DNA of 64,000 nt from Bryobacteraceae bacterium. GTDB lineage: Bacteria > Acidobacteriota > Terriglobia > Bryobacterales > Bryobacteraceae. A program made the translations under genes and the position numbers. Positions 27,931 through 37,082 of the stretch are shown piece by piece. Location of the stretch: positions 277,666 to 341,665 of the forward strand of contig JAHCHE010000004.1 of assembly GCA_026129905.1 (NCBI GenBank), read 5' to 3'. Position 1 is the first letter of the stretch. Each line of letters begins with the position of its first letter. The notes beneath the pieces are model-generated. The model did not search any database and had not been told where the DNA came from. It saw only the letters and a program-made list of their open reading frames with translations.

Positions 27931-30087
27931 CTAACCGGTGATCAGATAGGCGTCGTGAATATCAAACGGGGCGGCCTCGAATGTCACCCACCCCTCCCGC
28001 CACTCGAAAGCCACGGCCCGCCCGGCCGGAACTCCGGCAACGCTTGAGGGACGGGCTGGCGTCCTCGCGCGCACGCGCACGCCATGCACTCGGGCGCGCT
28101 CCTGGGACTGCGATGGTCCGCCCTCCCGCTTGTCCCCCGCGTAGTTCACCAGGTGGACGAACCGGTCTTGGCCCCGTTCGTTGAAGAACACCTCCACACT
28201 CGGCGGAGCTTTGTCGAGAACGATGGAGCGCGCCGTCGCCGGGTGAACGACGTCAAGCATCCAGAGCGCGAGTTTCCGCAACATCGCGGGACCGTGAGCA
28301 TAGTACGCGGAAAAGAGCGGCGCCGCGCAGTAGATCGCCCGCCCCTTCCCGTAGCGGTTCAGCGTGATTCCGGGGCCGGCCGGTTCCACCGCCGGCGCCT
28401 GCTTGGGACCCTCGCCCTCGACGAGCGGCGCAAGCGTCCGCGCCGTCGTGGTTTCCACTCGGGTGTAGCCGCCGGTCAACTGCACGTCCATGCGGGGAAC
28501 GCCGAACGCCGCGATTCTTTCCGGGATGCGCAGGAACGAACGCTCGCTCTTGCCGGCGCCGGCCAGTCGTATGCCGAGCACGTCGGCCAAAGCGAAATCC
28601 GCGAGTTCGTGGTTATTCACATCCCGGGAACTGGTCGCGTGCGTGGCGAATAGAGAGCCACCCTCGCGTACGAACTGGCGAATCGCGGCGATTTCCTTTT
28701 CATCGAGGATGCGCTGGTCCGGCAGGATCAGGGCTTTGTACTGCTCCAGCGTTTTCACCAGCACGTCGCTGTTCAGAATGGCAACCTGAACGTGCCCCTC
28801 CACGAGCGCCTTGTGAGCGCCGGTGACAGGATGGTACGCGGGTGACGGTTTCCACTCCGGACTCAGAACCATGGGCGTCTTTGCGCCGATGGAATCGGCC
28901 GAGTGCAGAATTGCGACGTCCTTAACGGGCCGGCAGTCCTTCACGTAGGGCTCGAGCTCGCGTGTTCTCTGGTTGACCCTACTGTACAGTTCGTACACCT
29001 CGGGATCGGGGTTCCCGGACGGATAAGCGTCATCGCTGAGAAGTGAGCGGCCGCCCGCGGCCAGTTCGATGGCGACTTCTTCCCGGAAGGCGGCTTCTTC
29101 GCGCAAGGCATAGTCGCCCCACGTGTTGCCGCGGGTGTTGTGGAGACACCAGGCGCGGTCGCCGAGGCTCGACAGGTACCGCGCCTCGAGTGAAAAGTTC
29201 AGCGCGTAGACGCTCATGTTTGGCGGCGGCGGATCCCAGTTAATCAACTTCACGTAAGACGGCGGGTTGAGCGGCAAGCGGGTCAGCCAGGCCCAGTTCG
29301 TGACGATAACCACATCCGGTTTTTCGGCGCCGAGTTCGGCCTGTAGTTTGTCAATGTGGGCCAGCAGGCGGCGGTTGGCCCATTTCCGGTATGCAAAAGC
29401 GGCCGGGTGGTTGTCGGAATCGGGCATTTCGCCGCCGGCCTCGCGGGCGAACGACTCGCGGCAATACCGGCAATAGCAGTTCGCGGTGATGAACTGGTGC
29501 ACGGCGATGTCGAAGAAGAATCCGTCCGGATCGTACAGCGAGAGGATCTCCTTCGCCTGGGGGATTTGGACCTGGTCGACCCAAGGCGAGTTCAAACACA
29601 TCTCGCCGCTCTCGCCGGAGGGTGTTGCGGTCGTCTGGGATGGATCGTGGACACAGAGCCATTCCGGGTGAGAGCGGTGATGCCGCCGGTCAAAGCCGGC
29701 TTTCATGTAAACCAGAGTTCGGATGCCGCGTTTCTTCAGCGCCTTCGTCATCTCCCCGGTGAAGTTGCGTTTCAACCCCGGGTGAACCACGCCGATCCTG
29801 GTCGGGTAATAGGAGTATCCACCGTGGCAGGCTCCGAAGTAACAGACCATCTGGAAGCCGGCAGTTTCAAACATCCGCGCCGCCGCTTCGGCGTCGAAGG
29901 AGGCGTAGACTTCGTCGCATTCGGAGAAGTGGGCATCGATGTGCAAGTGTCGGTAAGCGCCGGCCGTCCAGTGCCCGCCGTCGGAAGCCGCGGCGGCGGC
30001 CGCTGGAAACAGGCCCGCTCCCGCCACGAGCGCCGCGCCTTTCACCACGTCGCGCCGGGGAATTGGTTGTGATGGTTTCGTCTCCAT
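27931..30087 (-). CDS. Tat-exported glycosidase-like protein with trimerization domain
   Basis: The 718-residue protein has a Tat-like leader (PRRDVVKGAALVAGAGLFP). Residues 45-390 look like a TIM barrel of the glycoside hydrolase superfamily: HLHIDAHFSE, MVCYFGACHGGYSY, IRTLVYMKAGFD and YDPDGFFFDI. Residues about 390-610 resemble the beta-galactosidase trimerization (glutamine-amidotransferase-like) domain, with QYKALILPDQRILDEKE and FVREGGSLFATHATSS. A beta domain ends the protein. It is probably a periplasmic carbohydrate-active enzyme, but no catalytic Glu or Asp can be fixed with confidence. It is divergent from the sulfatase gene. Confidence 0.75.
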   Translation of the reverse strand: METKPSQPIPRRDVVKGAALVAGAGLFPAAAAAASDGGHWTAGAYRHLHIDAHFSECDEVYASFDAEAAARMFETAGFQMVCYFGACHGGYSYYPTRIGVVHPGLKRNFTGEMTKALKKRGIRTLVYMKAGFDRRHHRSHPEWLCVHDPSQTTATPSGESGEMCLNSPWVDQVQIPQAKEILSLYDPDGFFFDIAVHQFITANCYCRYCRESFAREAGGEMPDSDNHPAAFAYRKWANRRLLAHIDKLQAELGAEKPDVVIVTNWAWLTRLPLNPPSYVKLINWDPPPPNMSVYALNFSLEARYLSSLGDRAWCLHNTRGNTWGDYALREEAAFREEVAIELAAGGRSLLSDDAYPSGNPDPEVYELYSRVNQRTRELEPYVKDCRPVKDVAILHSADSIGAKTPMVLSPEWKPSPAYHPVTGAHKALVEGHVQVAILNSDVLVKTLEQYKALILPDQRILDEKEIAAIRQFVREGGSLFATHATSSRDVNNHELADFALADVLGIRLAGAGKSERSFLRIPERIAAFGVPRMDVQLTGGYTRVETTTARTLAPLVEGEGPKQAPAVEPAGPGITLNRYGKGRAIYCAAPLFSAYYAHGPAMLRKLALWMLDVVHPATARSIVLDKAPPSVEVFFNERGQDRFVHLVNYAGDKREGGPSQSQERARVHGVRVRARTPARPSSVAGVPAGRAVAFEWREGWVTFEAAPFDIHDAYLITG

Positions 30088-30249
30088 GGTTCTTCACTGT
30101 AGCGCTTCGCGCCGGTACATCTGCCTGACGAATCCGCGCCGCGACATCCGCTTGGGCAGCCTTGATAGGACGGGACCGCGATGATTCGGCCTCGGCCTAT
30201 CGACGTCTTACGGCGAGAATCGTCGCTGCGGACCTGATATTCTGAGCCG

Positions 30250-31710
30250 GTGAATCGCCGCCGTTTTCTTGCATCCGCCGTGGCCGCGCTTGCCGGGCCG
30301 CGGGCGACTCCGCAGTCTCAGCCGCCGAATATCCTGTTCCTCTCGGTTGACGACATGAACGACTGGGTCGGCTGTCTCGGCGGCTACCCCGGGGTCCGTA
30401 CGCCGAACATCGACCGCCTGGCGCGTCGAGGCGTACTGTTCCGCAACGCACACTGCGCGGCGCCGGTGTGCAATCCTTCGCGCACTGCGTTGCTGACGGG
30501 CTGGGCGCCGTCTCGCACCGGCATCTACGACAACGAACAATGGTGGCGTCCCGCGCTTGCGGACGCGGTCACCATTCCGCAGTACTTCCGCAAACACGGC
30601 TATAGCGCGTGCGGCGCGGGAAAAGTCTTCCATCACGTCGCCGGATTCAACCCGCCCGACCAGTGGGACGACTTCCAGCTTCAGGAGTTTGACGATCCCT
30701 GGTACCGGCGCCCGGAGTGGTATCCGTGGGTGAAGAAGATTCCCAGTCCGCTGGGCCATCCGTTCAACGGTCTGGAGAACTTCCCGGGCGAGTTCGACTG
30801 GGGCGTGCTTCCTTACAAGGAGGAGCAGTACGGCGATATGCGCGCAGTGGATTACGCGCGCCGGTTTCTCGCGCGCAAACAGGAAAAGCCGTTCTTCCTT
30901 GCAATCGGGTTGTGGCATCCACATATTCCGATGTTCGCGCCGCAGAGTTACTTCGACATGTACCCGGATCCGGCGATGCCGGAAACGCGCGAGGACGATC
31001 TCGACGACGTCCCGCCACTCGGAAAAGAGATGGCCGCTTTCCGCCGCAGCGAGCATGAGCGCATTCTGAAAGAAGGCAAGTGGAAGGACGCGGTGCGCGC
31101 CTACCTGGCGTCCATCAGCTTCGCCGACACGATGGTCGGCTACGTGTTGTCGGCGCTGGATGGGAGCGCGTACGCACGGAATACGGTGATCGTGTTTTGG
31201 AGCGATAACGGCTGGCACCTCGGCGAAAAGCAACATTGGCACAAATCGACGCTGTGGCAGCGGTCGACCCACGTGCCGCTGATCCTGGCCGGCCCCGGCG
31301 TCCGGCAGCCAGGCGTGGATCGCAGCCAGCCCGTCAACCTGCTGGATCTCTATCCGACGCTGATCGATCTCTGTGGCATCCCGCGGCGGAGCGATCTCGA
31401 TGGGGAGACCCTGCTGCCGCTGCTTCGGGACGCCGAGGCCGCGCGCAAGCCGACGGTGACAACGTACCTCGCGGGGAACCACGCCGTGCGCGACGAGCGC
31501 TGGCGCTATATCCGCTACCGGGACGGCGGCGAGGAGCTATATGACCTAATTGCGGATCCCAACGAGTACGCCAACGTGGCGTCGAACCCGCGGCGCCGCA
31601 CCGTTAAAGAGCGGCTGGCGAAGTTCCTGCCTGCCTCGAGCGCGCCACCGAAGCCGCACCGTGAGGCGTATGACTTTGATTTCGCCACTCACCGTTGGAA
31701 GCTGAAGTGA
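30250..31710 (+). CDS. Sulfatase, iduronate-2-sulfatase-like, exported
   Basis: The 486-residue protein has a Tat-type N-terminus (NRRRFLASAVAALAG). It has the alkaline-phosphatase-superfamily metal motif SVDDMNDW and the formylglycine site CNPSR (C74 to R78), followed by LLTGWAPSRTG. C-terminal VIVFWSDNGWHLGEKQHWHKSTLW supplies the remaining metal and sulfate-binding residues and resembles iduronate-2-sulfatases. It should remove sulfate esters from polysaccharides outside the cytoplasm after Cys-to-formylglycine maturation; no maturase gene is in the window. GTG start, 162 bases from the divergent glycosidase-like gene. Confidence 0.92.
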   Translation: MNRRRFLASAVAALAGPRATPQSQPPNILFLSVDDMNDWVGCLGGYPGVRTPNIDRLARRGVLFRNAHCAAPVCNPSRTALLTGWAPSRTGIYDNEQWWRPALADAVTIPQYFRKHGYSACGAGKVFHHVAGFNPPDQWDDFQLQEFDDPWYRRPEWYPWVKKIPSPLGHPFNGLENFPGEFDWGVLPYKEEQYGDMRAVDYARRFLARKQEKPFFLAIGLWHPHIPMFAPQSYFDMYPDPAMPETREDDLDDVPPLGKEMAAFRRSEHERILKEGKWKDAVRAYLASISFADTMVGYVLSALDGSAYARNTVIVFWSDNGWHLGEKQHWHKSTLWQRSTHVPLILAGPGVRQPGVDRSQPVNLLDLYPTLIDLCGIPRRSDLDGETLLPLLRDAEAARKPTVTTYLAGNHAVRDERWRYIRYRDGGEELYDLIADPNEYANVASNPRRRTVKERLAKFLPASSAPPKPHREAYDFDFATHRWKLK

Positions 31711-31808
31711 CGTGCGGCGACGGCCACCCCGGCGACAGCTTTGCCGCCGGACGCCTTCAGCCGTTCGAAGACCGAGGTCCGGGGGGCCGACGGCCGACAG
31801 TTGGGATC

Positions 31809-32744
31809 TCAGCGCTCGATCGGAATCGCGTCCGCAGTTTCGTCTGGTTTCCCCGTCGCGAACAACTCGATGCGATCCGGGTGAAGCCGAACCCTGCGGA
31901 AATGGCCGCGGCCGGTCGCGTAGCCTGGGGTGGCGACGTGAAAAACTCTCGCGCTGGCGAACGGGAGCCGCTCGATGAAGTCGCTCGTATGAATGTGGCC
32001 GGTGAACAGCAGCGTGAGCTTCGTGCGTTCACCGAGGGCCTGCTCGATTTCGGCGAGCGCGGCTTCTTTGGGTGGGATGTGCGCACCCAGCACCAAAGGG
32101 TCGTTCGGATGCTGGCGGCACTGCGCCGCCAGCCAGTCCGCCTGCCCGCGTCCCAATCCGTACTCCGGCGGCCGTTGTGCAGGACCAGGCAGGTGCCCGT
32201 AGAAGCCGTTGTTCAGCATGATGAACCGCCAGTTGGTTCGGCCCACGTCGCGCTGAAAGGCGTAGTAGGCGCCGTCCCGAAAAGCCGGGACGTTCCGAAT
32301 CCACGCGGCCTTCGCCTGCTCGACGTTGCTCTGATCGGGCGCAAGCTGGCCGTTGCTGGTCGGACCGTAATGCTGCACGTCGTGATTGCCCAGACCGGGG
32401 TATATCGGCAGGGGGCTCTTGGCCATGATGCTCGCGAACGCCTCTACCTGCCCGGTAACCACCCCGCCGTCCGCCCCAAGGAACGAGTAGACGTCGATCA
32501 AGTCGCCGGTAATGAACGCAAACGCCGCTTTCCACTCGCGCCGGAATGCGGCCAGGTCCGCCGGCAGCGCGGCTCGCGTGTGCGCGAAAATCGCACGCAT
32601 CTGGAGCAGCTTCGGATGCACGCCCGTTGGATCGATGACGTGCGTGTCGCTCAAATGGACGAAATCGAGAGACGGCTGGGCGGTGCGAGAGCGCGAAACG
32701 GCGCCCGCTCCGAGGCATAGTATCAGCGATCGGCGACTGACCAG
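31809..32744 (-). CDS. Metallophosphoesterase, probably exported; start uncertain
   Basis: The frame encodes a calcineurin-like phosphoesterase: FVHLSDTHV (DxH), ITGDLIDV, GLGNHDVQHYG and LFTGHIHTSD. The only standard start in frame is a TTG at 32654 inside the first motif (LSDTH), which would delete the first beta strand. Upstream of it the open frame reads SRRSLILCLGAGAVSRS, a plausible export signal, back to a stop near 32800 with no ATG, GTG or TTG. The left limit given here is the CTG at 32744. Either a rare start codon is used or the 5' end is damaged. The substrate is unknown. Confidence 0.7.
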   Translation of the reverse strand: MVSRRSLILCLGAGAVSRSRTAQPSLDFVHLSDTHVIDPTGVHPKLLQMRAIFAHTRAALPADLAAFRREWKAAFAFITGDLIDVYSFLGADGGVVTGQVEAFASIMAKSPLPIYPGLGNHDVQHYGPTSNGQLAPDQSNVEQAKAAWIRNVPAFRDGAYYAFQRDVGRTNWRFIMLNNGFYGHLPGPAQRPPEYGLGRGQADWLAAQCRQHPNDPLVLGAHIPPKEAALAEIEQALGERTKLTLLFTGHIHTSDFIERLPFASARVFHVATPGYATGRGHFRRVRLHPDRIELFATGKPDETADAIPIER

Positions 32745-32801
32745 GTTCTGTCGTTTGACCCCAGTGTACTCCTCACCTGGCGACTTGGCGACGGGCCCCC
32801 C

Positions 32802-33128
32802 TCAGCTCCAATTGCTCCGATCCAGCCCCCGGTACTGCACCGCCTCCGCCACGTGCTTGGCCGACACCGTCTCCGAACCGGCCAGGTCGGCGATCGTCCG
32901 CGCTACCTTCAGAATCCGATCTTTGACCGAACCGCCTACACGCACCAACCGGGGCGCCCCGGCGTCTGCGATGGGCTGCCTGTTGGGCTGGGCAAGTACT
33001 TCGAACCCTATGGACACGTCCGCGGGAGCTGTGATCGTGGCCGTAGACCCACGAAGCGCATCTCCCGGAAGAGAGAAGCCGATCACCAGCGGACCGTCGC
33101 CCGAGCACATGCCCAAGAAGTTGAGCAT
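32802..33128 (-). pseudogene. comM: Truncated comM (YifB Mg-chelatase-like) 3' fragment
   Basis: The last 43 residues, [19 protein letters not shown] and [19 protein letters not shown], are the characteristic C-terminus of ComM/YifB AAA+ helicase-like proteins, normally about 500 residues long. The preceding 65 codons (from about 32931 up to ATG 33128) do not resemble ComM and contain no AAA motifs. The gene has therefore lost its ATPase part, perhaps by deletion and joining to unrelated sequence. ComM aids branch migration in natural transformation, so this copy should be non-functional. Confidence 0.7.
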
Positions 33129-33181
33129 CGCCGTTTTCAGCGCTATGATTACAGACCGGTAAAATCGGAGACCCAAGAAGA

Positions 33182-33673
33182 ATGCTGGAGACGAAGAACG
33201 AGGAATGGCGGGGCAAAGTCGGCAAGATGACCGACGAGGAAATGGCGGCGTTTCTCGCCGGTAGCCCTTTCTGCCGGATCGGCACGATCGCCGATGACGG
33301 ATGGCCCTACGTGGTACCGTGCTGGTTCGAATACAGTGACGGCGGCTTCTACATCGTTGCCCGGAGCAAGTCCATCTGGGCAGCCTATATTAAGCGCGAT
33401 AAGCGGGTTTTCCTTTGCATCGACGACACCACCATCTACAACCATCGGGTTCTTGTGAAAGGGGAAGCGGAAGTTCTCGAAGAGTCCACGCTCGGAGGCC
33501 GCTGGGTGGATATCGCGCGGCGCATGTCCGTGCGGTATCTGGGCGAGCGCGGTCCTGACTACCTGGAGCCGACGATGACTGAGCCTCGCTGGCTCCTTTT
33601 CGTCCGACCGATCAGCATCAAGACCTGGCAGGGCATCGACTGGCCGGAAAGGTACAAGCATTCCAAATGGTAG
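33182..33673 (+). CDS. Pyridoxamine 5'-phosphate oxidase-family flavin protein
   Basis: The 163-residue protein has the split-barrel PPOX fold: [53 protein letters not shown] and a C-terminal [12 protein letters not shown]. Such short proteins bind FMN or F420 and reduce or oxidise small molecules; which cofactor is used is not clear. It is cytoplasmic (no leader). The stop overlaps the start of the Gfo/Idh/MocA-like gene by seven bases, so they are probably co-transcribed. Confidence 0.85.
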   Translation: MLETKNEEWRGKVGKMTDEEMAAFLAGSPFCRIGTIADDGWPYVVPCWFEYSDGGFYIVARSKSIWAAYIKRDKRVFLCIDDTTIYNHRVLVKGEAEVLEESTLGGRWVDIARRMSVRYLGERGPDYLEPTMTEPRWLLFVRPISIKTWQGIDWPERYKHSKW

Positions 33674-34791
33674 GAGCGCGCGTGAATTCTTCCATCCAAA
33701 CCAGTCGACGCCGGTTTTTGGCGCAGTCGTCGCTAGCCGCCGCTGCTGCCGCCCCAGCCGCGGCTCAATCGCGTTTCCGCGACGGCGTCCCGCTGCGCAT
33801 CGGTTGTCTCAACGTCCACAACTATTCCCACTTGATTGGCTTGTGGGGCCCGCTGATGAATCCGCGCGAGGACAAGAAAGAGATAGCGCTGACGGGCATG
33901 CGCATCACGCACTGCTGGGATATCGAATCGGAAAAATCGGCGGAATTCGCCAAGATGTACCGCTGCCAGCCGGTGCGCAATTTTGACGATATGCTGGGCA
34001 AGGTCGACGGGATCATCTCCGGCGGCTACTTCATGCATCCGTGGAGCCACCTCCTGCACCAGCCCTATCTCGAAGCGGGTTTGCCCAACCTGATCAACCG
34101 CCCGTTCTCAAACTCGCTTGTGAAGGCCCGCAAGATGATCGAAACGGCGAAGAAGCATAACGCCACGATCCTTTGCCCATCTGCTTACGAATACACCGAC
34201 GCTACCGCGCGCGCCCGCGCCTGGGTGGCCGGCAAGAAGATTCAATGCTACTCGGCGACGAACTCTTTCGACGACTATCCGACCCACGGCATCCACGGTA
34301 TGTACATGATTCACCGGGTCATCACTGAAGCCGGGAATCCCGTTGTCTCCGTCGCATTCCGTTCCAAGAGCTGGCACGAACCGCCCGGCGTGATGACGTA
34401 CGAGCATCGCGACCACAGCGGTGACCCGTTCTTCGGCGCCCTGCACCAGATCAAGGGCGCATGGGGTACGTTACAGATTCATACGCCGGACGAGTACGGC
34501 GGGAAGCAATTCGAAATCCAACCCGGCGCCGGGTTTCCTTTCAATCAGACCGAAGCCTGGGCGCCGACCATCTGGGTCTTCGAGCGAATGGCTCGGTATC
34601 ACGAGATGCCGGAGACGTTCGCCTCGCTCTGGGAAAAGACTCGGGTGTTCATGGCGGGCTGGAAATCGGTGCTCGACGGCGGGAAGGCTGTTAGATTGGA
34701 TGAAGTCCCGGAGGATTGGGAGGGACCGGTAGAACTGCCGGCTCGGCCCGGCGACCCTGCGGTGGGGCTCTTCAAGAAAATGTTCGGGTGA
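33667..34791 (+). CDS. Gfo/Idh/MocA-like protein with Tat signal
   Basis: The 374-residue product has a twin-arginine leader (SRRRFLAQSSLAAAAAAPAAA). The fold resembles a Gfo/Idh/MocA oxidoreductase: RIGCLNVHNYSHLIG at the nucleotide-binding start, a DDMLGKVDGIISGG strand, LEAGLPNLINRPF matching the EKP-type motif region, and PSAYEYTD. The nucleotide-binding glycines are weak and the EKP Lys is replaced by Arg, so it may be a binding or altered family member. The start overlaps the PPOX gene; a GTG at 33682 is an alternative. Likely a periplasmic sugar-related function. Confidence 0.77.
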   Translation: MVGARVNSSIQTSRRRFLAQSSLAAAAAAPAAAQSRFRDGVPLRIGCLNVHNYSHLIGLWGPLMNPREDKKEIALTGMRITHCWDIESEKSAEFAKMYRCQPVRNFDDMLGKVDGIISGGYFMHPWSHLLHQPYLEAGLPNLINRPFSNSLVKARKMIETAKKHNATILCPSAYEYTDATARARAWVAGKKIQCYSATNSFDDYPTHGIHGMYMIHRVITEAGNPVVSVAFRSKSWHEPPGVMTYEHRDHSGDPFFGALHQIKGAWGTLQIHTPDEYGGKQFEIQPGAGFPFNQTEAWAPTIWVFERMARYHEMPETFASLWEKTRVFMAGWKSVLDGGKAVRLDEVPEDWEGPVELPARPGDPAVGLFKKMFG

Positions 34792-34972
34792 AGGCAGGCG
34801 CAGCAAGAAGGACGGCTCCCCCTGGTTCCCATTGGGCATGGCGAATAGACCTTCCGCACGGCAGAATTCGTGGACTGCACGTCCGGAACGGCAGCCGTGT
34901 CCGACGGTAGGACAATCACGAACGGGCCGGACAGGCAAATCGGGAGGCCGAGCGTCTCGCCTGATAGGCACT

Positions 34973-35254
34973 CTATCTTGTACAAGCAGGCGGACGCTCG
35001 CAGCAGCGACCTGATGCACTCCAGGGCGCATCCGCCACTAAGTGATGTAGCGACTGGCGCATGCGCCGGACGTTCTCAGGCGCCAGGCGCGCCGCCATCG
35101 GCTCCACGCTCTTGCGCTCGCCCGGCAGCAACAGCCCGGCGCAGCACGCTTTCAACGGGCCATGCCGATCGGCGTGCCCTGCGGCTTTTGCTAGGCCATC
35201 CGTGTATGCCGCAAAGCGCTTCTCCTGTGGGCCTGGCTCGGACGGTGCACCCAC
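34973..35254 (-). mobile_element. IS701-family transposase fragment (5' part only)
   Basis: The 93-codon frame contains RFAAYTDGLAKAAGHADR, GLLLPGERKSVEPMAARLAP and SLHHLVADAPWS, which are N-terminal signatures of IS701-type DDE transposases. The protein stops being recognisable after about 80 residues and no DDE core follows, so the element is a relic. The 181 bases between it and the Gfo/Idh-like gene (34792-34972) hold nothing I can identify. Confidence 0.75.
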
Positions 35255-35589
35255 AAAACAATTCTATCACAGAATGTTTGTTTATAACACAGTAGTATTA
35301 GCGACCGCAATCAGTCCGGAGTCGAAGCCTGCAGCGAGAGGTTAATATCGCACGGCGCGCAGTTAGCCAGCCAGATTTTGCGCCGGGAATCAGCACTATC
35401 GTTATAGTACTTCTGACTCTTGCTTTTGACCTGTCGACTCGCTATACTGACTTGACCTTGGTTAGAATCTCGCCGCTTGAGATCGGGCGCCGAGAGGGGC
35501 CGCCAGAGGGAACTGGGGGACTGTCTGGCTATCTCTAGCTCACCTGGTGGGTCGCCGACGGCAACGGGAATTTCAGCGGGGCAAGCGAA
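35255..35589. other. Intergenic stretch, no gene
   Basis: The segment is A/T-richer than its surroundings (35262-35300) and carries a TATACT box (35443-35448) with TTGCTT 17 bases upstream (35420-35425). It contains no open frame that looks coding. It may hold decayed upstream sequence of the truncated gene at 35590 and the original left flank of the IS701 remnant. Confidence 0.4.
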
Positions 35590-35874
35590 ATGAGCGTCGG
35601 AGGTAATTTCTTTGCTCACACCTTCACCGGTACGGTTGTGGTGCGACCCGATTGCACGGCGCGAGCGCACGTGGAGAGCAGTCTCCGGTGGCCGAACCTT
35701 AACGTCTTCTGGGTCATTGTCAAGGCGAATCAGGAAATCATGCTGACGGGCCTGGTTCCCGGCTCGACCGTGAGCGGCAAGGCCGTCCGCATGGGCAACA
35801 GTGGACAATCGGACCGGATCGAGAGGATGTTGCGGGACATCGGCCGGTCCTTGGGACTGGTCTTCCCGAAATAA
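35590..35874 (+). pseudogene. Truncated secreted repeat-type protein
   Basis: The coding frame continues upstream of ATG 35590 as TWWVADGNGNFSGASE until a TAG at about 35536. The residues GNGNFSGASEMSVGG, FTGTVVVRPDCTARA and GSTVSGKA resemble a family of exported beta-rich proteins of Acidobacteria that normally have a signal peptide and about 200 residues. Signal peptide and N-terminal half are missing, so I call it a broken gene. A short expressed form from the ATG cannot be excluded. Confidence 0.5.
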
Positions 35875-35998
35875 TCAGGACGGGGCGGCGGGCGCGCTTG
35901 GGGATCGGCGCGCCTTAAGAACAGCTTCTTCAGCGCGATGGCGCGCAATCTCGGCTGCGTATCGAAGATGGCAATATCCCGCCTTGGGAATTGCCAAG

Positions 35999-37081
35999 CT
36001 ATTCTTTCCAGCGGACGCCGAGGCCGAGCGAATCCTTGGCGTATCGGAGGCTGCGTTCCAAATCCGCCATCTGCTGCCGGTTGAGGGCGGCTTCGTATTC
36101 CAATGGCTGGTTGGCCGCCCCGATCATCATCGGTCCCAGGTACGGGCGTCCTGCTCTCACCAAGCGTAAGAAGCGAGCGAAGTCGGCGGCCGGCAGGTGC
36201 GGGAACGCCTTCCAGTACTCGCCTTCCAGGTAGGGAAGGATCTGCGGCGGACGCCCGGTGATGATCTCAAGCTGCACGGCTTTGCCCGGGCACAGGCGGG
36301 CGTATTGTTCCACCAGGGCTTTCAACCCGATCGAGCCGTCGCCGAGAGCTACCCACTGAAACGCGCAACCGCGCTGGTGCTCGAACAGCGCCGTGTCGCG
36401 GAAGTGGCTGGTGACAACGTACGGCGCGAGGATCTCCAGCGTCATGGCCGGGTCTTCCAGGAGCCACATCGGATTGCCGCTGTCGTAGCAAACGCCGACG
36501 AATTCCCGGCCCGCTGTTTCGACGAGTTGCCGCAGTTCGCGCGCGGTGAGGTCGCCGTTGTGGTTCTCAATGCCGACGGTGACGCCGTGATCCATGACGC
36601 GCGAGCGGACATTCCGAAGGACCTTGACGGTGCTTTCGATGTGGGCCTCGACCGGGAGTTCGCCGCGGCGCTCCTGCGCGCTTCCGACGAAGCAGCGCAT
36701 CGATGTCGACCCCATGATTTTCGCCACGCGAAGCCCCTGGGCGATGTATTCCTCCGGCGTTCCATTGGCCGGGTTCCAGCTTTTCGACGTGGGACAGATG
36801 GAACCGATGCCGGCCTCGATGGCGACGCCCAGGCTGTCCGCCTGCGTGCGGACGGTCTTCAAATGCGCCTCGTCGAGGCTCTCGTATTCGCCGAGCCCGG
36901 AGATCTGGACGGTGTCGAGTTCGAGCTTCGCGGCGTATTCGAGATGCTGGAGCGCCTTCCAACGATAGGCGCGGATCGAGTAGGAATCGTAGCCCAGCGG
37001 CGTCGCCGGGGCGGCGGACCACAGCCCATTGGCGGCGGGCGCGCATCCAAGGGCGGAGAGGAACCGGCGGCGAGTCATCAT
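35999..37081 (-). CDS. Sugar phosphate isomerase/epimerase-like protein, Tat-exported
   Basis: The 360-residue product has a twin-arginine leader (MMTRRRFLSALGCAPAANG) followed by an AP-endonuclease-2-like TIM barrel: LDTVQISGLGE, GVTVGIENHNGD, FVGVCYDSGNP, YVVTSHFRDT and VQLEIITG. The Glu, Asp and His of these strands form the usual metal site of xylose-isomerase-like enzymes. Start taken at the first of two adjacent ATGs, one base after the preceding sulfatase gene stop. A longer frame would overlap that gene. It is probably co-transcribed with the sulfatase and acts on a sugar outside the cytoplasm. Confidence 0.85.
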   Translation of the reverse strand: MMTRRRFLSALGCAPAANGLWSAAPATPLGYDSYSIRAYRWKALQHLEYAAKLELDTVQISGLGEYESLDEAHLKTVRTQADSLGVAIEAGIGSICPTSKSWNPANGTPEEYIAQGLRVAKIMGSTSMRCFVGSAQERRGELPVEAHIESTVKVLRNVRSRVMDHGVTVGIENHNGDLTARELRQLVETAGREFVGVCYDSGNPMWLLEDPAMTLEILAPYVVTSHFRDTALFEHQRGCAFQWVALGDGSIGLKALVEQYARLCPGKAVQLEIITGRPPQILPYLEGEYWKAFPHLPAADFARFLRLVRAGRPYLGPMMIGAANQPLEYEAALNRQQMADLERSLRYAKDSLGLGVRWKE

Positions 37082-37082
37082 G

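Noticed and set aside
35590..35874. An intact 94-residue gene
   Set aside because: The similarity to secreted beta-rich proteins continues upstream of the ATG to a stop codon, and the signal peptide is missing, so truncation is more likely.
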